64,000 bases of DNA from positions 1,860,001 through 1,924,000 of the forward strand of contig OW818648.1 of NCBI GenBank assembly GCA_942492735.1. The letters are read 5' to 3'. Numbering within the stretch: position 1 is the first letter of the stretch; each line of letters starts with the position of its first letter. The translations under genes and the position numbers were made by a program. This DNA comes from Sporobacter sp942492735. GTDB taxonomy: Bacteria; Bacillota; Clostridia; Oscillospirales; Oscillospiraceae. Of this stretch, positions 16,230 to 25,371 are shown one piece after another. A model generated the notes under the pieces. It ran no database searches. It had not been told where the DNA came from and was given only the letters and a program-made list of their open reading frames with translations.

Positions 16230-18194
16230 ATGGGAAAATATGAACATGTGCTCTCGCCGTTTAAAATCGGCAATGTTCAACTGAAAAACAGGATTGAGCT
16301 TGCCCCGGCTTGCTACATGCTCGCAAGTCATGATGGTTATGTTACCAGAGAAATGGTTTCATATTATCAAAATCTGGCGCGTGGCGGAGCCGGGATTATC
16401 ACGATTGGTGAGTCCCCAATTGATTTTGAATATGCCAGTGGTCACGAATTTCAACTAAATTTGAATGATCACAAGGTTATCAACGGTTTGAGCGTTTTGG
16501 TCGAAAATGTCCACCGATATGGCGCCAAGCTGTCGATCGAAATGACGCACTGCGGCCGTTATGTCTTGAATAACAAACAAACCATTGGGCCCAGTAATAT
16601 TCCCGCGGAGATGGAAGTGCTCAAGGCCAGAAGAGAGGGCCGGAAGGTCCGTCCGGTTATTGAAATGACTCAGGATATGATCGATACGGTTGTCGAGCAT
16701 TATGCCACGGCAGCGAATAACTGTCTGAGGGCAGGCTTTGAAATGGTGATGATCCATGCGGCCCACGGACATTTGATTCCTCAATTCTTATCGCCGATGA
16801 CCAATAAGAGAACGGACAGGTACGGCGGCAGCCTTGAAAACAGGGCCAGGTTCGCCAACGAGGTTTTGAATGCCATTAGAGCGAAGGTCGGCAACAAGCT
16901 GGCGATTGAGTGGCGGATCAGTGCCAACGAGCTGGTTCCGGATGGAATGACCGAAGAGGATACAATCGAATTCGTCAGGTTAATAGAAGACAAAATCGAT
17001 TTGCTGCATGTTTCGGCAGGACTATTGGGTGAGTCAAGAATCATCCCGCATATGATTCAACCTACATATTTTCCTCATTGTTATAATGTACATCGTGCTG
17101 AAAAGCTAAAAAAAGCGTTAAAGGTCCCTGTTGCGGCGATCGGATCAATTCATGACATGAATGAAGCCGAAGAGATTGTTGCGACAGGGAAGGCTGACAT
17201 TGTCGCGATGGCCAGAGCCATTTTAGTAGATCCGGAAATTGTGAATAAAGCCGTCAGCGGTCGGGAGGATGATATTCGACCGTGCCTGCGCTGCCATACG
17301 TGCAATAAATTGACCGCCGCATTTTATCCGATCCGATGCGCGGTTAATCCGATACTTGGCAGGGAATTGACATATGTTCCGTTTCCAATAGCCGAGGTGA
17401 AGAAAAAAGTTGTCGTCGTCGGCGGAGGCCCAAGCGGTATGCAGGCAGCGTTAACTGCGTCCCAAAGGGGGCACGATGTCGTCCTGCTTGAAAAAAACAA
17501 TCGGCTCGGCGGTAATCTGCTGCTCGCTGCCGGTCTGAAAATTAAGGGAGATTTGAGAGAATACCTGGCATGGCTCATCCGTCAGACTGAAAAGGCAAAT
17601 GGTGTAACGATCAAATTGAACACGGAAGCAACGGTCAAAAACGTGAAAGCCGAGAAACCGGATGCCGTCATTGTTGCGGTCGGCGCAGAACCCCTTATAC
17701 CGAAAATCCCGGGCATTGACAAGAAAAATGTTGTCTGGGTAGGAGAAGTTGATGCGGGTCGGGTCAACGTCGGCCAAAATGTCGTCATTGCCGGAGGCGG
17801 GGCAACCGGTGCTGAGGCAGCTCTTCAGCTCGCCAAAGACGGCCATACTGTGACGATGATTGATTTGCTGGATTATGATATACTGACCCCTGAATATCCC
17901 AGAGGGCTGCTGTTCCTGCTCGAAGATTATAAGGTCGATATGCACTTCGGTGTTAAGCTTGAGGAAATCACAGATACTGGCGCTGTCATCCTTGATACCA
18001 AGTGGCATCGCCGAGAGATTCCGGCAGATACTGTGGTTCTCTCGTTCGGATTTAAGTCCCGCTCAGCAGTTGTTGAGACATTACGGGTTCTAGAATCTGC
18101 TGAGACGCAAGTTTATGCGGCAGGAGACTGTTTGAAACCCCAAACAATAAAAGAAGCCATTCACGGCGGATTTAATACGGCGGTTGAGATTTGA
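16230..18194 (+). CDS. Large OYE-family ene-reductase with Fe-S cluster and FAD/NAD domain (copy 2)
   Basis: A 654-residue flavoenzyme with the same three-part build as the copy at 11735. The FMN barrel carries IHAAHGHLIPQF and NKRTDRYGGSLENR. The [4Fe-4S] ligands are C352, C355, C358 and C370 (spacing 2-2-11, as in trimethylamine dehydrogenase). The C-terminal half has FAD motif VGGGPSGMQA and NAD motif AGGGATGAEA. It should reduce a conjugated C=C or ring double bond using NAD(P)H. It is the first gene behind regulatory region A and is followed within 47 bases by an MmgE/PrpD gene, so the two are probably one unit. The substrate is unknown. Confidence 0.85.
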   Translation: MGKYEHVLSPFKIGNVQLKNRIELAPACYMLASHDGYVTREMVSYYQNLARGGAGIITIGESPIDFEYASGHEFQLNLNDHKVINGLSVLVENVHRYGAKLSIEMTHCGRYVLNNKQTIGPSNIPAEMEVLKARREGRKVRPVIEMTQDMIDTVVEHYATAANNCLRAGFEMVMIHAAHGHLIPQFLSPMTNKRTDRYGGSLENRARFANEVLNAIRAKVGNKLAIEWRISANELVPDGMTEEDTIEFVRLIEDKIDLLHVSAGLLGESRIIPHMIQPTYFPHCYNVHRAEKLKKALKVPVAAIGSIHDMNEAEEIVATGKADIVAMARAILVDPEIVNKAVSGREDDIRPCLRCHTCNKLTAAFYPIRCAVNPILGRELTYVPFPIAEVKKKVVVVGGGPSGMQAALTASQRGHDVVLLEKNNRLGGNLLLAAGLKIKGDLREYLAWLIRQTEKANGVTIKLNTEATVKNVKAEKPDAVIVAVGAEPLIPKIPGIDKKNVVWVGEVDAGRVNVGQNVVIAGGGATGAEAALQLAKDGHTVTMIDLLDYDILTPEYPRGLLFLLEDYKVDMHFGVKLEEITDTGAVILDTKWHRREIPADTVVLSFGFKSRSAVVETLRVLESAETQVYAAGDCLKPQTIKEAIHGGFNTAVEI

Positions 18195-18241
18195 GAAGCG
18201 ACAACCGACACTCAACATGCCTTTAAAGCTGTAAGGATAAG

Positions 18242-19594
18242 ATGATGTTATTAGAGCTGGGTAAACGATTCGAAGCAATTCGATACGATGCATTGCCGAA
18301 AAAGACGATCGAAAAAGCGAAGACCGCAATTTTGAACTTTTTTGGCGGCAGTCTTGCCGGAGCTGACGCGCCTTTGACAATGGCGGAAAAAGCTGTGTGG
18401 GAAAGCCAAAACTGCAGCGGCGATTGTGTTATATTAGGTTATAGAGGCAGAACGTCCCCTTTGGCTGCAGCATCTGTTAATGCACTCATGGCACAGATAT
18501 TTCTGATAGAAGATTGTCATGAAAATACGATAAGCCATCCCGGTGTCGTTGTCATACCGATTGCCATGGCTCTTGGGCAAAGCTTAAATGCCAGCGGCAA
18601 GCAGATTGTTGAAGCGATTGTCGTCGGTTATGAGAGTATAGGACGGATCGGTTCTGTACTGATAGCGCCGGGCTTTCCGCGTTTTGGTTTGCGCCCGGCG
18701 AGTACGATGGCGCCTTTTGGCGGAGCGGCGGCAGCAGCCAAACTTATGGGATTGTCGGCAGAAGGAATAAGCAATGCGCTGTCGATTGCCGGAAATACAG
18801 CATCAGGCGTTATGGAATTTGTGAATTCCGGAACTGCTGATATCTGTATTCAAAATTGCTTTGCGGCCAAAAACGCAATGACAGCGGCTTTGCTCGCTGC
18901 GAAAGGGATCAAAGCGTCGCCAACGATTCTTGAAGGACAGTTTGGATTAGGCCGCGCCTTAAACCAAAAAGAGCTGGATTGGCGTCAGGCCTTAACCGAA
19001 ACGCCAGGTCACTATATGATAGATGAATCCTTTATTAAGCGGTTCCCTGGCTGCGGTCATGTCTTAGCGACGGCACAGGCGGCAGCGTCACTTGTGAAAC
19101 GATATAAGTTTGATCCGGATGCTGTTGAGAAAGTAACCGTCGGGGTTAGTAAAGGCGCCAAAGATTTTCCGGGAGTGGACAATGCGGGGCCTTACTCAGG
19201 CACAATATCTGCGATGATGAGTCACCAGTTTATGGTTTCGTCGACTTTGGTTCACGGAGAAATCAGCGTCGATACCGTCAAAATGTATGATCATCCTGAA
19301 GTCGCCAAGGTTGCTCAAAAGGTTATTGTTGAGATTGATGCGGATATTGACAAGGCGTTTCCGCATAAAACTGGCGCGAGACTGCGTGTCTACCTGAGAA
19401 ACGGCGAAACAATCAGCGATTTTCAAGAAGATTTAAACCCGTTGAACACAGATGAAGTCATTGCGCGGTTCAGTACTTATGCCAAAGGTTTTATGGGGGA
19501 CAGACGGAAAGCTGAAATTATAGATAAAACGTTGAATATCGACGCCTTGCCATCGATCAATAGCTTAATGAATCTTTTGGCGTCTGATTTCTAG
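18242..19594 (+). CDS. MmgE/PrpD family protein (copy 1)
   Basis: A 450-residue MmgE/PrpD member. The family includes 2-methylcitrate dehydratase, cis-aconitate decarboxylase and iminodisuccinate epimerase; all act on polycarboxylates without a redox cofactor. Recognisable parts are the N-terminal helix with ILNFFGGSLAGA, the HPGVVVIPIAMALGQ segment near 100, a long Gly/Ala-rich stretch near 160, and FPGCGHVLATAQAA near 265. The second His-containing motif of typical PrpD is diverged here. The true reaction cannot be given; dehydration, hydration or decarboxylation of a branched acid is likely. It sits between an ene-reductase and two SDRs. ATG codons occur at 18242 and 18245 after AAGGAT. 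Confidence 0.75.
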   Translation: MMLLELGKRFEAIRYDALPKKTIEKAKTAILNFFGGSLAGADAPLTMAEKAVWESQNCSGDCVILGYRGRTSPLAAASVNALMAQIFLIEDCHENTISHPGVVVIPIAMALGQSLNASGKQIVEAIVVGYESIGRIGSVLIAPGFPRFGLRPASTMAPFGGAAAAAKLMGLSAEGISNALSIAGNTASGVMEFVNSGTADICIQNCFAAKNAMTAALLAAKGIKASPTILEGQFGLGRALNQKELDWRQALTETPGHYMIDESFIKRFPGCGHVLATAQAAASLVKRYKFDPDAVEKVTVGVSKGAKDFPGVDNAGPYSGTISAMMSHQFMVSSTLVHGEISVDTVKMYDHPEVAKVAQKVIVEIDADIDKAFPHKTGARLRVYLRNGETISDFQEDLNPLNTDEVIARFSTYAKGFMGDRRKAEIIDKTLNIDALPSINSLMNLLASDF

Positions 19595-19742
19595 GGCAGC
19601 GCATGGAAGCGATGTAAGGTAGGTGAGCACAGGAGAAATATGGGATTATTTTGGGGTTGATTCAGCCTCGGATAAGATATGCTGCTACATAACAAACGAG
19701 TATATTTAAGTATGCCGTATCAAAGTTTTTGGAGGTAAAAAA

Positions 19743-20531
19743 ATGGACAGACTTAAGGGAAAAATTGCAATAATTACTGGCGCCGGATCCGGTATGGGCA
19801 GGGCCACTGCGATCAAATTTACACAAGAAGGCGCGAAAGTCGTCGTCGCCGATATCGCCGGTGATAAAGCTGAAGCTGTAGCCGCCGAAATAAGGGCAGC
19901 AGGTGGGCAGGCCGTCGCATGCGTGGCCAACGTCGGCAAAAGCGAAGACTGCCAGAAAATGGTTGACGCCGCAGTTAAAGCCTTCGGCGGACTGAATGTT
20001 CTCTACAACAATGCGGCTCTCCCCCAGAAAGAAATTGATTTCCAAAACTGCTCCGACGAGGAGTTTGAGCGCATTATGCACATTAACGTCCAGGGCGCTT
20101 TTATGGCTTGCAAAGCGGCGTATCCCGAATTTCTGAAAGCCGGCGGCGGCGTTTTCCTTGGCACCGCGTCACTTGGCGCCATGATGCCCCGCGGCAAGAG
20201 CATTGCGTATTCTCCCTCGAAGGCGGCGCTCATATGCATGTACAAGGTTCTGGCCAGCGAGCTGGCCAAGGACAACATCCGTGCGAATATTATCCTGCCT
20301 GGTCCGACGGCAAGCCCGATGCTCAAGCAGTTCATGGCCGGTGACCGTGCAAACATGTCGGATGAAGAGGTAGCGAAGGCTGTCAGCGCTTCAATGCCTT
20401 TTGGCCAATGTGTTGAGCCGACGGACATCGCTGATGCCGCCGTGTTCCTCGCCTCTGACGAGGCCAGGATGATAACTGGCGAGACCCTCATTGTCGACGG
20501 CGGTCGCAGCGTTGCCCGCGGCAGGGACTAA
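19743..20531 (+). CDS. SDR family oxidoreductase
   Basis: A 262-residue classical SDR. Cofactor motif TGAGSGMG at residues 13-20, NNAA near 92, catalytic Ser in LGTASLGA, Tyr/Lys in YSPSK. VVADIA after the second strand ends in Asp, which usually favours NAD(H). The C-terminal IVDGGRS is typical. It is probably a secondary alcohol dehydrogenase or ketoreductase of the operon begun at 16230. A perfect GGAGG site precedes it. The 148-base spacer upstream also holds a six-codon open frame (ATG at 19640) after AGGAG, which may be chance. The substrate cannot be named. Confidence 0.8.
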   Translation: MDRLKGKIAIITGAGSGMGRATAIKFTQEGAKVVVADIAGDKAEAVAAEIRAAGGQAVACVANVGKSEDCQKMVDAAVKAFGGLNVLYNNAALPQKEIDFQNCSDEEFERIMHINVQGAFMACKAAYPEFLKAGGGVFLGTASLGAMMPRGKSIAYSPSKAALICMYKVLASELAKDNIRANIILPGPTASPMLKQFMAGDRANMSDEEVAKAVSASMPFGQCVEPTDIADAAVFLASDEARMITGETLIVDGGRSVARGRD

Positions 20532-20543
20532 GGGAGGTTTGTG

Positions 20544-21305
20544 ATGAGACGTTTGGATGGCAAGGTTGTAATCGTTACCGGAGCCACGTCCGGTATAGGC
20601 GAATCGCAGGCTGTGATTATGGCCCGGGAAGGCGCTAAAATAGTTTGCGTCGGGCAGAACAAGGAAAATATGGATCGGGTGGTCAGCCAGATACGGTCGG
20701 AAGGCAATGAAGCTGTTGCGTGCCTCGCGAGCGTTCAGATCGCTGCCGACTGCCAGAGAACTGCCGCGCTTGCACTAGAAGAATTCGGAAAAATCGATTG
20801 CCTCTGCAATACTGCCGGTCTTTTTGACGGCTTTGTTAAGTCTCTGGATCAAACCGAAGAAGGCTGGGACAGCATGTTCAATGTTGATGTCAAGGGTGTT
20901 TTCCTGATGACAAACGCCGTCCTCCCGAATATGCTGCAGAACAAAGAAGGCTCGATCATCAACTGCGCGTCGATCGCCGGTCTGACCGGCGGACCGGGCG
21001 GTGCCGCCTACATTGCAGCCAAGCACGCCGTCGTCGGCTACACAAAACAGCTCTGCGTCGATTACGCCGCCGAAGGAATTCGCGCAAACGCCCTCGCCGT
21101 CGGTGTGGTCGGGACGCGTATTGTTAAAAAAATCGTCGAAGATAACCCGGACGAAAAATTCATCATGTTTCAAACCATGCCCTGTAAAAGGATCGGCAAG
21201 CCGGAGGACATCGCCTACCTCAGCGTGTTCCTCGCCAGCGACGAGTCGACCTGGATCCACGGGTCGATCATCTCCATCGACGGCGGCCGCTCGGCACTGG
21301 GTTGA
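20544..21305 (+). CDS. SDR family oxidoreductase
   Basis: A 253-residue classical SDR starting at ATG 20544, 6 bases after GGAGG; the GTG just before it is too close to the site. Cofactor motif TGATSGIG, NTAG near 90, catalytic Ser in INCASIAG, and Tyr/Lys in YIAAK. The C-terminal end IISIDGGRSALG is typical. Only 12 bases separate it from the previous SDR. The two differ clearly in sequence, so they are probably not a recent duplication and may act at different carbons or in opposite directions. It ends the operon, followed by a terminator. Confidence 0.8.
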   Translation: MRRLDGKVVIVTGATSGIGESQAVIMAREGAKIVCVGQNKENMDRVVSQIRSEGNEAVACLASVQIAADCQRTAALALEEFGKIDCLCNTAGLFDGFVKSLDQTEEGWDSMFNVDVKGVFLMTNAVLPNMLQNKEGSIINCASIAGLTGGPGGAAYIAAKHAVVGYTKQLCVDYAAEGIRANALAVGVVGTRIVKKIVEDNPDEKFIMFQTMPCKRIGKPEDIAYLSVFLASDESTWIHGSIISIDGGRSALG

Positions 21306-21337
21306 TATTTTAACGCGTTCTTTAACAGCATAATAAG

Positions 21338-21388
21338 GCTCCCTTCAATGCTTTCGGATGTTTTTCATCTGTCGGCGTTGAAGGGAGC
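21338..21388. terminator. Terminator between convergent operon and lacI-type gene
   Basis: GCTCCCTTCAAtGC pairs with GcGTTGAAGGGAGC, with a T-rich loop. It lies between the plus-strand SDR stop and the minus-strand repressor stop, so it can serve both. Confidence 0.75.
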
Positions 21389-21415
21389 ATCATTGTTTTG
21401 TGGGTTTATTTGCGC

Positions 21416-22411
21416 TTAGGTGCTTTCTCGGATGATGAGTTCCGGGGTGACGGAAAGCAGTCTGGTGGTCTCTTTGTTTTCAAAAACCGTTTGGAGAAGT
21501 TTAACAGAGAGGCTTCCCATAATATCTGTTTTGTTGTCGACGGTGGTAAGCTGAGGATCACAGCAGATGGAAGACGGGGAGTTGTTGTAACCGATGATGG
21601 CAACATCTTTAGGGACGGAATATCCCGCTTTTTTTAGTGCGAATAACCCGCCGGCAGCAGTAATGTCGTCACCAAAAATAATGGCGGAGTAACGGGGACC
21701 TGCGGCGATGATTTCCCGCACGGCTGCCGCTCCTCCCTCGAAGCTGCGGTAGGTGTTGAATATCAATTTATCATCAACGGGCAGCCCTAACAGGGTCATG
21801 GCCTCTTTAAAAGCGGTTTTCTTTTTTTCGCCGCTGTACGTATCAGCGTCTTTGACGTAAAGAATATCCCGGTGGCCTTTTTCCATAAGATGCTCAACGC
21901 AGAGCCGTATCCCGTGTGTTTCATCGATAACGACCGAATACGTATTTTCTGCTGGGATTTGGCAGTGGCTGAGTACGAAGGGGATGTGGGAAAATTCGGA
22001 AAGCATTAGTGTTTCCTGAAGTGTGTTCTTAAAGACGGAACCGATACAGATAATACCGCAAACACCGAGGGTGACCAACATGTGCAGATATTCCTTGTTG
22101 TTTTCCACACTGCCGCCTGTATTGCACAGAATCGAGCTGTAACCGATCTGAAAGAGCTCCCTTTCCATGGCGCAGGCGGTCTTTGCATAGTTTGGGGCCG
22201 TGATGTCGGTGGCCAGAATACCGACCGTTTTTGTGTGCTTCAAAACAAGTCCTCTGGCGATAGCGCTTGGACGGTAGTTGAGCTGGCTGATGGCGTCTTG
22301 CACCTTCTGGCGCGTCTCGGGTGCAACCCTGGCTTTGTTATTGAGTACGCGCGATACGGTGGCTGTTGAGACACTGGCGATGCGCGCCACATCATAAATA
22401 TTTATCTTCAT
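21416..22411 (-). CDS. LacI-family transcriptional repressor
   Basis: A 331-residue DNA-binding regulator. The N-terminal LacI helix-turn-helix is textbook (IYDVARIASVSTATVSRVL), with the hinge helix in NYRPSAIARGL near 50. The rest is a periplasmic-binding-protein-like sensor domain. In the DNA-binding domain the minor-groove hinge and recognition helix are intact. ATG 22411 is chosen because conserved sequence starts there; ATG 22417 and GTG 22426 are alternatives. It has its own consensus promoter and lies divergent to the 22980 operon. Operator-like blocks at three promoters in the window (16134, 22888, 45882) contain LacI-type AACGCTT/AAGCGCTT cores, so it is the prime candidate to bind them. 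The inducer is unknown; a ring or pathway intermediate is a reasonable guess. Confidence 0.9.
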   Translation of the reverse strand: MKINIYDVARIASVSTATVSRVLNNKARVAPETRQKVQDAISQLNYRPSAIARGLVLKHTKTVGILATDITAPNYAKTACAMERELFQIGYSSILCNTGGSVENNKEYLHMLVTLGVCGIICIGSVFKNTLQETLMLSEFSHIPFVLSHCQIPAENTYSVVIDETHGIRLCVEHLMEKGHRDILYVKDADTYSGEKKKTAFKEAMTLLGLPVDDKLIFNTYRSFEGGAAAVREIIAAGPRYSAIIFGDDITAAGGLFALKKAGYSVPKDVAIIGYNNSPSSICCDPQLTTVDNKTDIMGSLSVKLLQTVFENKETTRLLSVTPELIIREST

Positions 22412-22489
22412 AAGCATAGTCACCACAATTCGAATTATTCACATGACGGGGCGCGTTGAGCATATGCCGTTAATCATACATAATAGTTC

Positions 22490-22518
22490 ATTATAGAAGC
22501 TGGTGGATTTTTTGTCAA
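22490..22518 (-). promoter_or_regulatory. Consensus promoter of the LacI-family gene
   Basis: On the minus strand TTGACA (22518-22513), a 17-base spacer, and TATAAT (22495-22490): both hexamers match consensus. The gene starts about 80 bases downstream. One copy of the upstream TTACTGAAA element (22536-22555) abuts the -35. Confidence 0.8.
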
Positions 22519-22535
22519 CATTACATTACATAATG

Positions 22536-22907
22536 TTACTGAAAGAATTACATTAAGGAAAAACGAAATACAGAAGAAAGGATTGACACATCTGCATATG
22601 AAATGTCGTGAACTGTAGGAGATTTGCATTATTCAGCGGGAACGCTGATAATTCCTGAAAAAGTTACATTTCGTTACTGAAAAAGTTGCATTTTCGTTGT
22701 AAGCAAACGTTGAAGAACATGGGATATTGCCATGGTTACCTATTTATATATCCAATATAGTTGAAAACAATCAGTCCAATGTAGTAAAAAATGTCTAAAT
22801 TTTGCGTAGATTATTTGTCGGGTGAAATGTAACAACTGATTGACATATTTTCGAGATAAGCGTAATATTATTGCAAGTAAGAGGAAACGCTTACATAAAA
22901 ATATCAT
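22536..22907 (+). promoter_or_regulatory. Regulatory region B: three upstream elements, promoter and operator-like block
   Basis: The 568-base space between the repressor and the next operon has no gene. It holds three copies of a TTACTGAAAnArTTrCAT-type element (22536-22555, 22652-22671, 22674-22694), then GGTTA...CCAATA (22734-22757). The promoter is TTGACA (22840-22845), 17 bases, TAATAT (22863-22868). Next comes TAAGAG-GAAA-CGCTTA (22878-22893), part of the shared 20-base block ending at 22907. The 21 bases around the -35 are identical to those in region C. Placement of the block fits a repressor site. Confidence 0.8.
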
Positions 22908-22979
22908 AATGTTGTAAAGATTTATTTCCACAAGATTTTCACGTATACAAATCAGAGAATCGGGGAGAAGGTATATGTT

Positions 22980-23723
22980 TTGAACAGGACTCTTGAAATC
23001 TTTAAGCAACTCAAACAACTCAACGCCTACGATATCAGCCCAAGTATACATACCAACTTGCCTGCATATCCGGCCCACCCCAACTGCATGCTTATTAAAG
23101 GCGTCAGAACGCGAGAGGAACACGGATACAACTGTAATGTTCTCGTCATCGGCGAACATATGGGCGCCCACATAGACGCCCCGATGCACACCTGCTCAGA
23201 CCCGAACGCTAAAACAATTGACGAATTCGACGTAGACTATTTTGTAGCCCCCTATAAGAAATACGCTTTGGACCGCTACAATCCAGCGCCCGGTGAGTTC
23301 ATTGATGTAGACAAGCTGAAGGAATGCGAAGCGCGCGACGGCTTCACTGTCGACCCGGGTGACATCGTCCTGCTCCAATACGGGTACGATAAGTATTACT
23401 TCCTGGAGGAAGCGGGGAAGCTGACGAATTTCTTCGGCTCCAATTCTCCCGGCCTCACGGAGGCGGCAAACATTTACCTGCTTGAAAAGAAGATCAAGGC
23501 CATTGGCGCCGACACCAACAATTGTGAGCTCGCTTCCAAGGACGGCAAGACCTTCAACATAGAACGAAGCGGCCATGAGATTTACTACCACCCCAACAAC
23601 ATTCCGATTATGGAAAATTTTGTAAACATGGGCGCGGCTCCGGCGGAAGGCCTTTTTATAGCGCTCCCCTGGAAAATCGAGGGCGGTACCGGATGCCCCG
23701 TACGGGTTCTGCTTTATGGTTGA
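22980..23723 (+). CDS. Cyclase-family metal hydrolase (copy 2)
   Basis: A 247-residue cyclase (kynurenine formamidase-like) family hydrolase. The metal motif is complete: H60, H64, D66 and H70 in GEHMGAHIDAPMH. The C-terminal FHPNN/YYHPNNIPIMEN and GCPVR regions are also typical. The family opens cyclic amides, or cyclic 1,3-diketones as in dihydrophloroglucinol cyclohydrolase. It starts at TTG 22980: a GGGGAGAAGG site lies 8 bases before, no ATG is in frame before the conserved region, and the nearby ATG at 22975 runs into TGA after two codons. It is first in a long operon behind region B. A paralog with the same motif numbering is at 31452. Confidence 0.8.
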   Translation: MNRTLEIFKQLKQLNAYDISPSIHTNLPAYPAHPNCMLIKGVRTREEHGYNCNVLVIGEHMGAHIDAPMHTCSDPNAKTIDEFDVDYFVAPYKKYALDRYNPAPGEFIDVDKLKECEARDGFTVDPGDIVLLQYGYDKYYFLEEAGKLTNFFGSNSPGLTEAANIYLLEKKIKAIGADTNNCELASKDGKTFNIERSGHEIYYHPNNIPIMENFVNMGAAPAEGLFIALPWKIEGGTGCPVRVLLYG

Positions 23724-23840
23724 TGACAGGTTGACGCGTTTCGGTAAAACAACTCAATTTATGATGTAGACGAATGGCGCACTAAATACTGCGGAGACTA
23801 AATCCAGGAAATAGAATTATTTGGAGGAAGACGATACAAG

Positions 23841-25271
23841 ATGAGTAATCAAGAAAAGACAAACATGGACCAGAAGCCAATTGCAGAGCAGCTTGCAGAG
23901 ATCAGCGTCAATCTCAAGTTTGAGGACATCGATCAGAGAACCATTGAAAACGCGAAAATTTTTATGCTGGATTGCCTGGGGTGCATCCTCTCCGGCAGTC
24001 AGATTGAATCCGCTAAATCAGTCAGAGCCGCTGCTATCAACATTGATGGCAACGGAGAATGCTCGATTTTCGGGACGCCCTTGAAGACAAACCCAATGCT
24101 GGCGGCCCTCATCAACGGCACCACCGGCCACAGCCAGGATTATGACGACGATCACCGCGAGGGAACACAGCATGCGTCGGTAGCCGTTTTGCCGGCTGTA
24201 CTCGCGTTAGCTGAGAAATATGGTAAGAGCGGAAAAGAGGCCCTGCTGGCCTATATCATCGGCTCTGACGTGACAATTCGTGCCGGCGAGGCGTTCAACG
24301 GCACATCGTATTATGCCGGCTGGCACCTTACGGGTACCTGCGGCGTGTTCGGCGCTACCGCCGCCGCGGCAAAGGTCCTCGGACTAAACGTCGAGCAGAC
24401 CGTCAATGCGCTCGGCGTCGCCGGCAGCGAGGCAGGCGGCTTGGGTGAGTTCAACTTCTGCGGCGCATGGACGAAGAGATTCCACGCGGGGCAGTCCGCC
24501 ATGGATGGCGTGCTCGCCGCATACATGGGCAAGGCCGACTATTTTGCGCCGCCCACAGTATTCGAGGGCAAAGAAGGGTTCTTCAATTGCTTCTCCTTCA
24601 AGGGCACCGAAAAGAATCCAAACCCCAACGGCGACTACGACGTCACCAAGATGACCAATAACTTCGGCAAGATATGGGAGATGGCTGACAACAGCATTAA
24701 GTTGTACCCCTGCTGCCGTTTCACCAACAATTTCTGCGACTGCGCCATTGACATCTATCAACAGGGCTGCGACGTCACAAAAATAAAGTCCATACACGCC
24801 GAGTGCAACAAGTTCACGGATACAAAGCTTTGCAGGCCTGAGGACGTCAAGCGCCATCCGTTAAACGTTGTCAACGCGCAGTTTTCGATTTTCTATGAGA
24901 TTGCCTGCGGACTCGTCAAGGGCCGTGTGCTCCCTGAATCCTTTACTGCGGAATCTATCAAGGACAAAGAGGTCAACCGCGTATGCGACCTGATTACATG
25001 GGAAATTAACCCCGAGTTTGAAGCGGTTTACCCCTCTAAATATCCCGCACGCGTGACGGTGACCATGGAAGACGGCACCAAATATGTCGGCGAGGTGGAG
25101 TTCCCCAAGGGAGACCCCGAGTTCCCTGCCACTAAAGCGGAGGTCGTCGAAAAATATCGGGCAAACGTCGCCAACACCATCGGCAGCGTCAAGGCTGAGC
25201 GCCTCATGGAGCTCATTGATAACTTTGAAAAACTAGAAAACCTTGATGAGCTGATTGCGTGCATGAAGTAA
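23841..25271 (+). CDS. MmgE/PrpD family protein (copy 2)
   Basis: A 476-residue MmgE/PrpD protein. Family features: LDCLGCILSGSQ near 45, the HSQDYDDDHREGTQHASVAV segment near 95-115 with the His/Asp-rich active-site region, GWHLTGTCGVFGATAAAAK near 155, and YPCCRFTN near 290. Acts on a carboxylic acid substrate by dehydration, isomerisation or decarboxylation in known relatives. It follows the cyclase by 117 bases. The same cyclase + MmgE/PrpD order recurs at 31452-33592. That pairing suggests the protein acts on the acid released by ring opening. Confidence 0.78.
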   Translation: MSNQEKTNMDQKPIAEQLAEISVNLKFEDIDQRTIENAKIFMLDCLGCILSGSQIESAKSVRAAAINIDGNGECSIFGTPLKTNPMLAALINGTTGHSQDYDDDHREGTQHASVAVLPAVLALAEKYGKSGKEALLAYIIGSDVTIRAGEAFNGTSYYAGWHLTGTCGVFGATAAAAKVLGLNVEQTVNALGVAGSEAGGLGEFNFCGAWTKRFHAGQSAMDGVLAAYMGKADYFAPPTVFEGKEGFFNCFSFKGTEKNPNPNGDYDVTKMTNNFGKIWEMADNSIKLYPCCRFTNNFCDCAIDIYQQGCDVTKIKSIHAECNKFTDTKLCRPEDVKRHPLNVVNAQFSIFYEIACGLVKGRVLPESFTAESIKDKEVNRVCDLITWEINPEFEAVYPSKYPARVTVTMEDGTKYVGEVEFPKGDPEFPATKAEVVEKYRANVANTIGSVKAERLMELIDNFEKLENLDELIACMK

Positions 25272-25371
25272 TTCGTAAATGATTGTTTTAATAAGATGTC
25301 AAACCGGAATTTTCCGGTAAGGAGAAAGTCCGGTATGACTTATATGTGATGCGTATTGGGGAGAAGAAACC

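Noticed and set aside
22740..23189. Minus-strand open frame across regulatory region B
   Set aside because: It covers the conserved promoter and the start of the cyclase gene and shows no protein family pattern.
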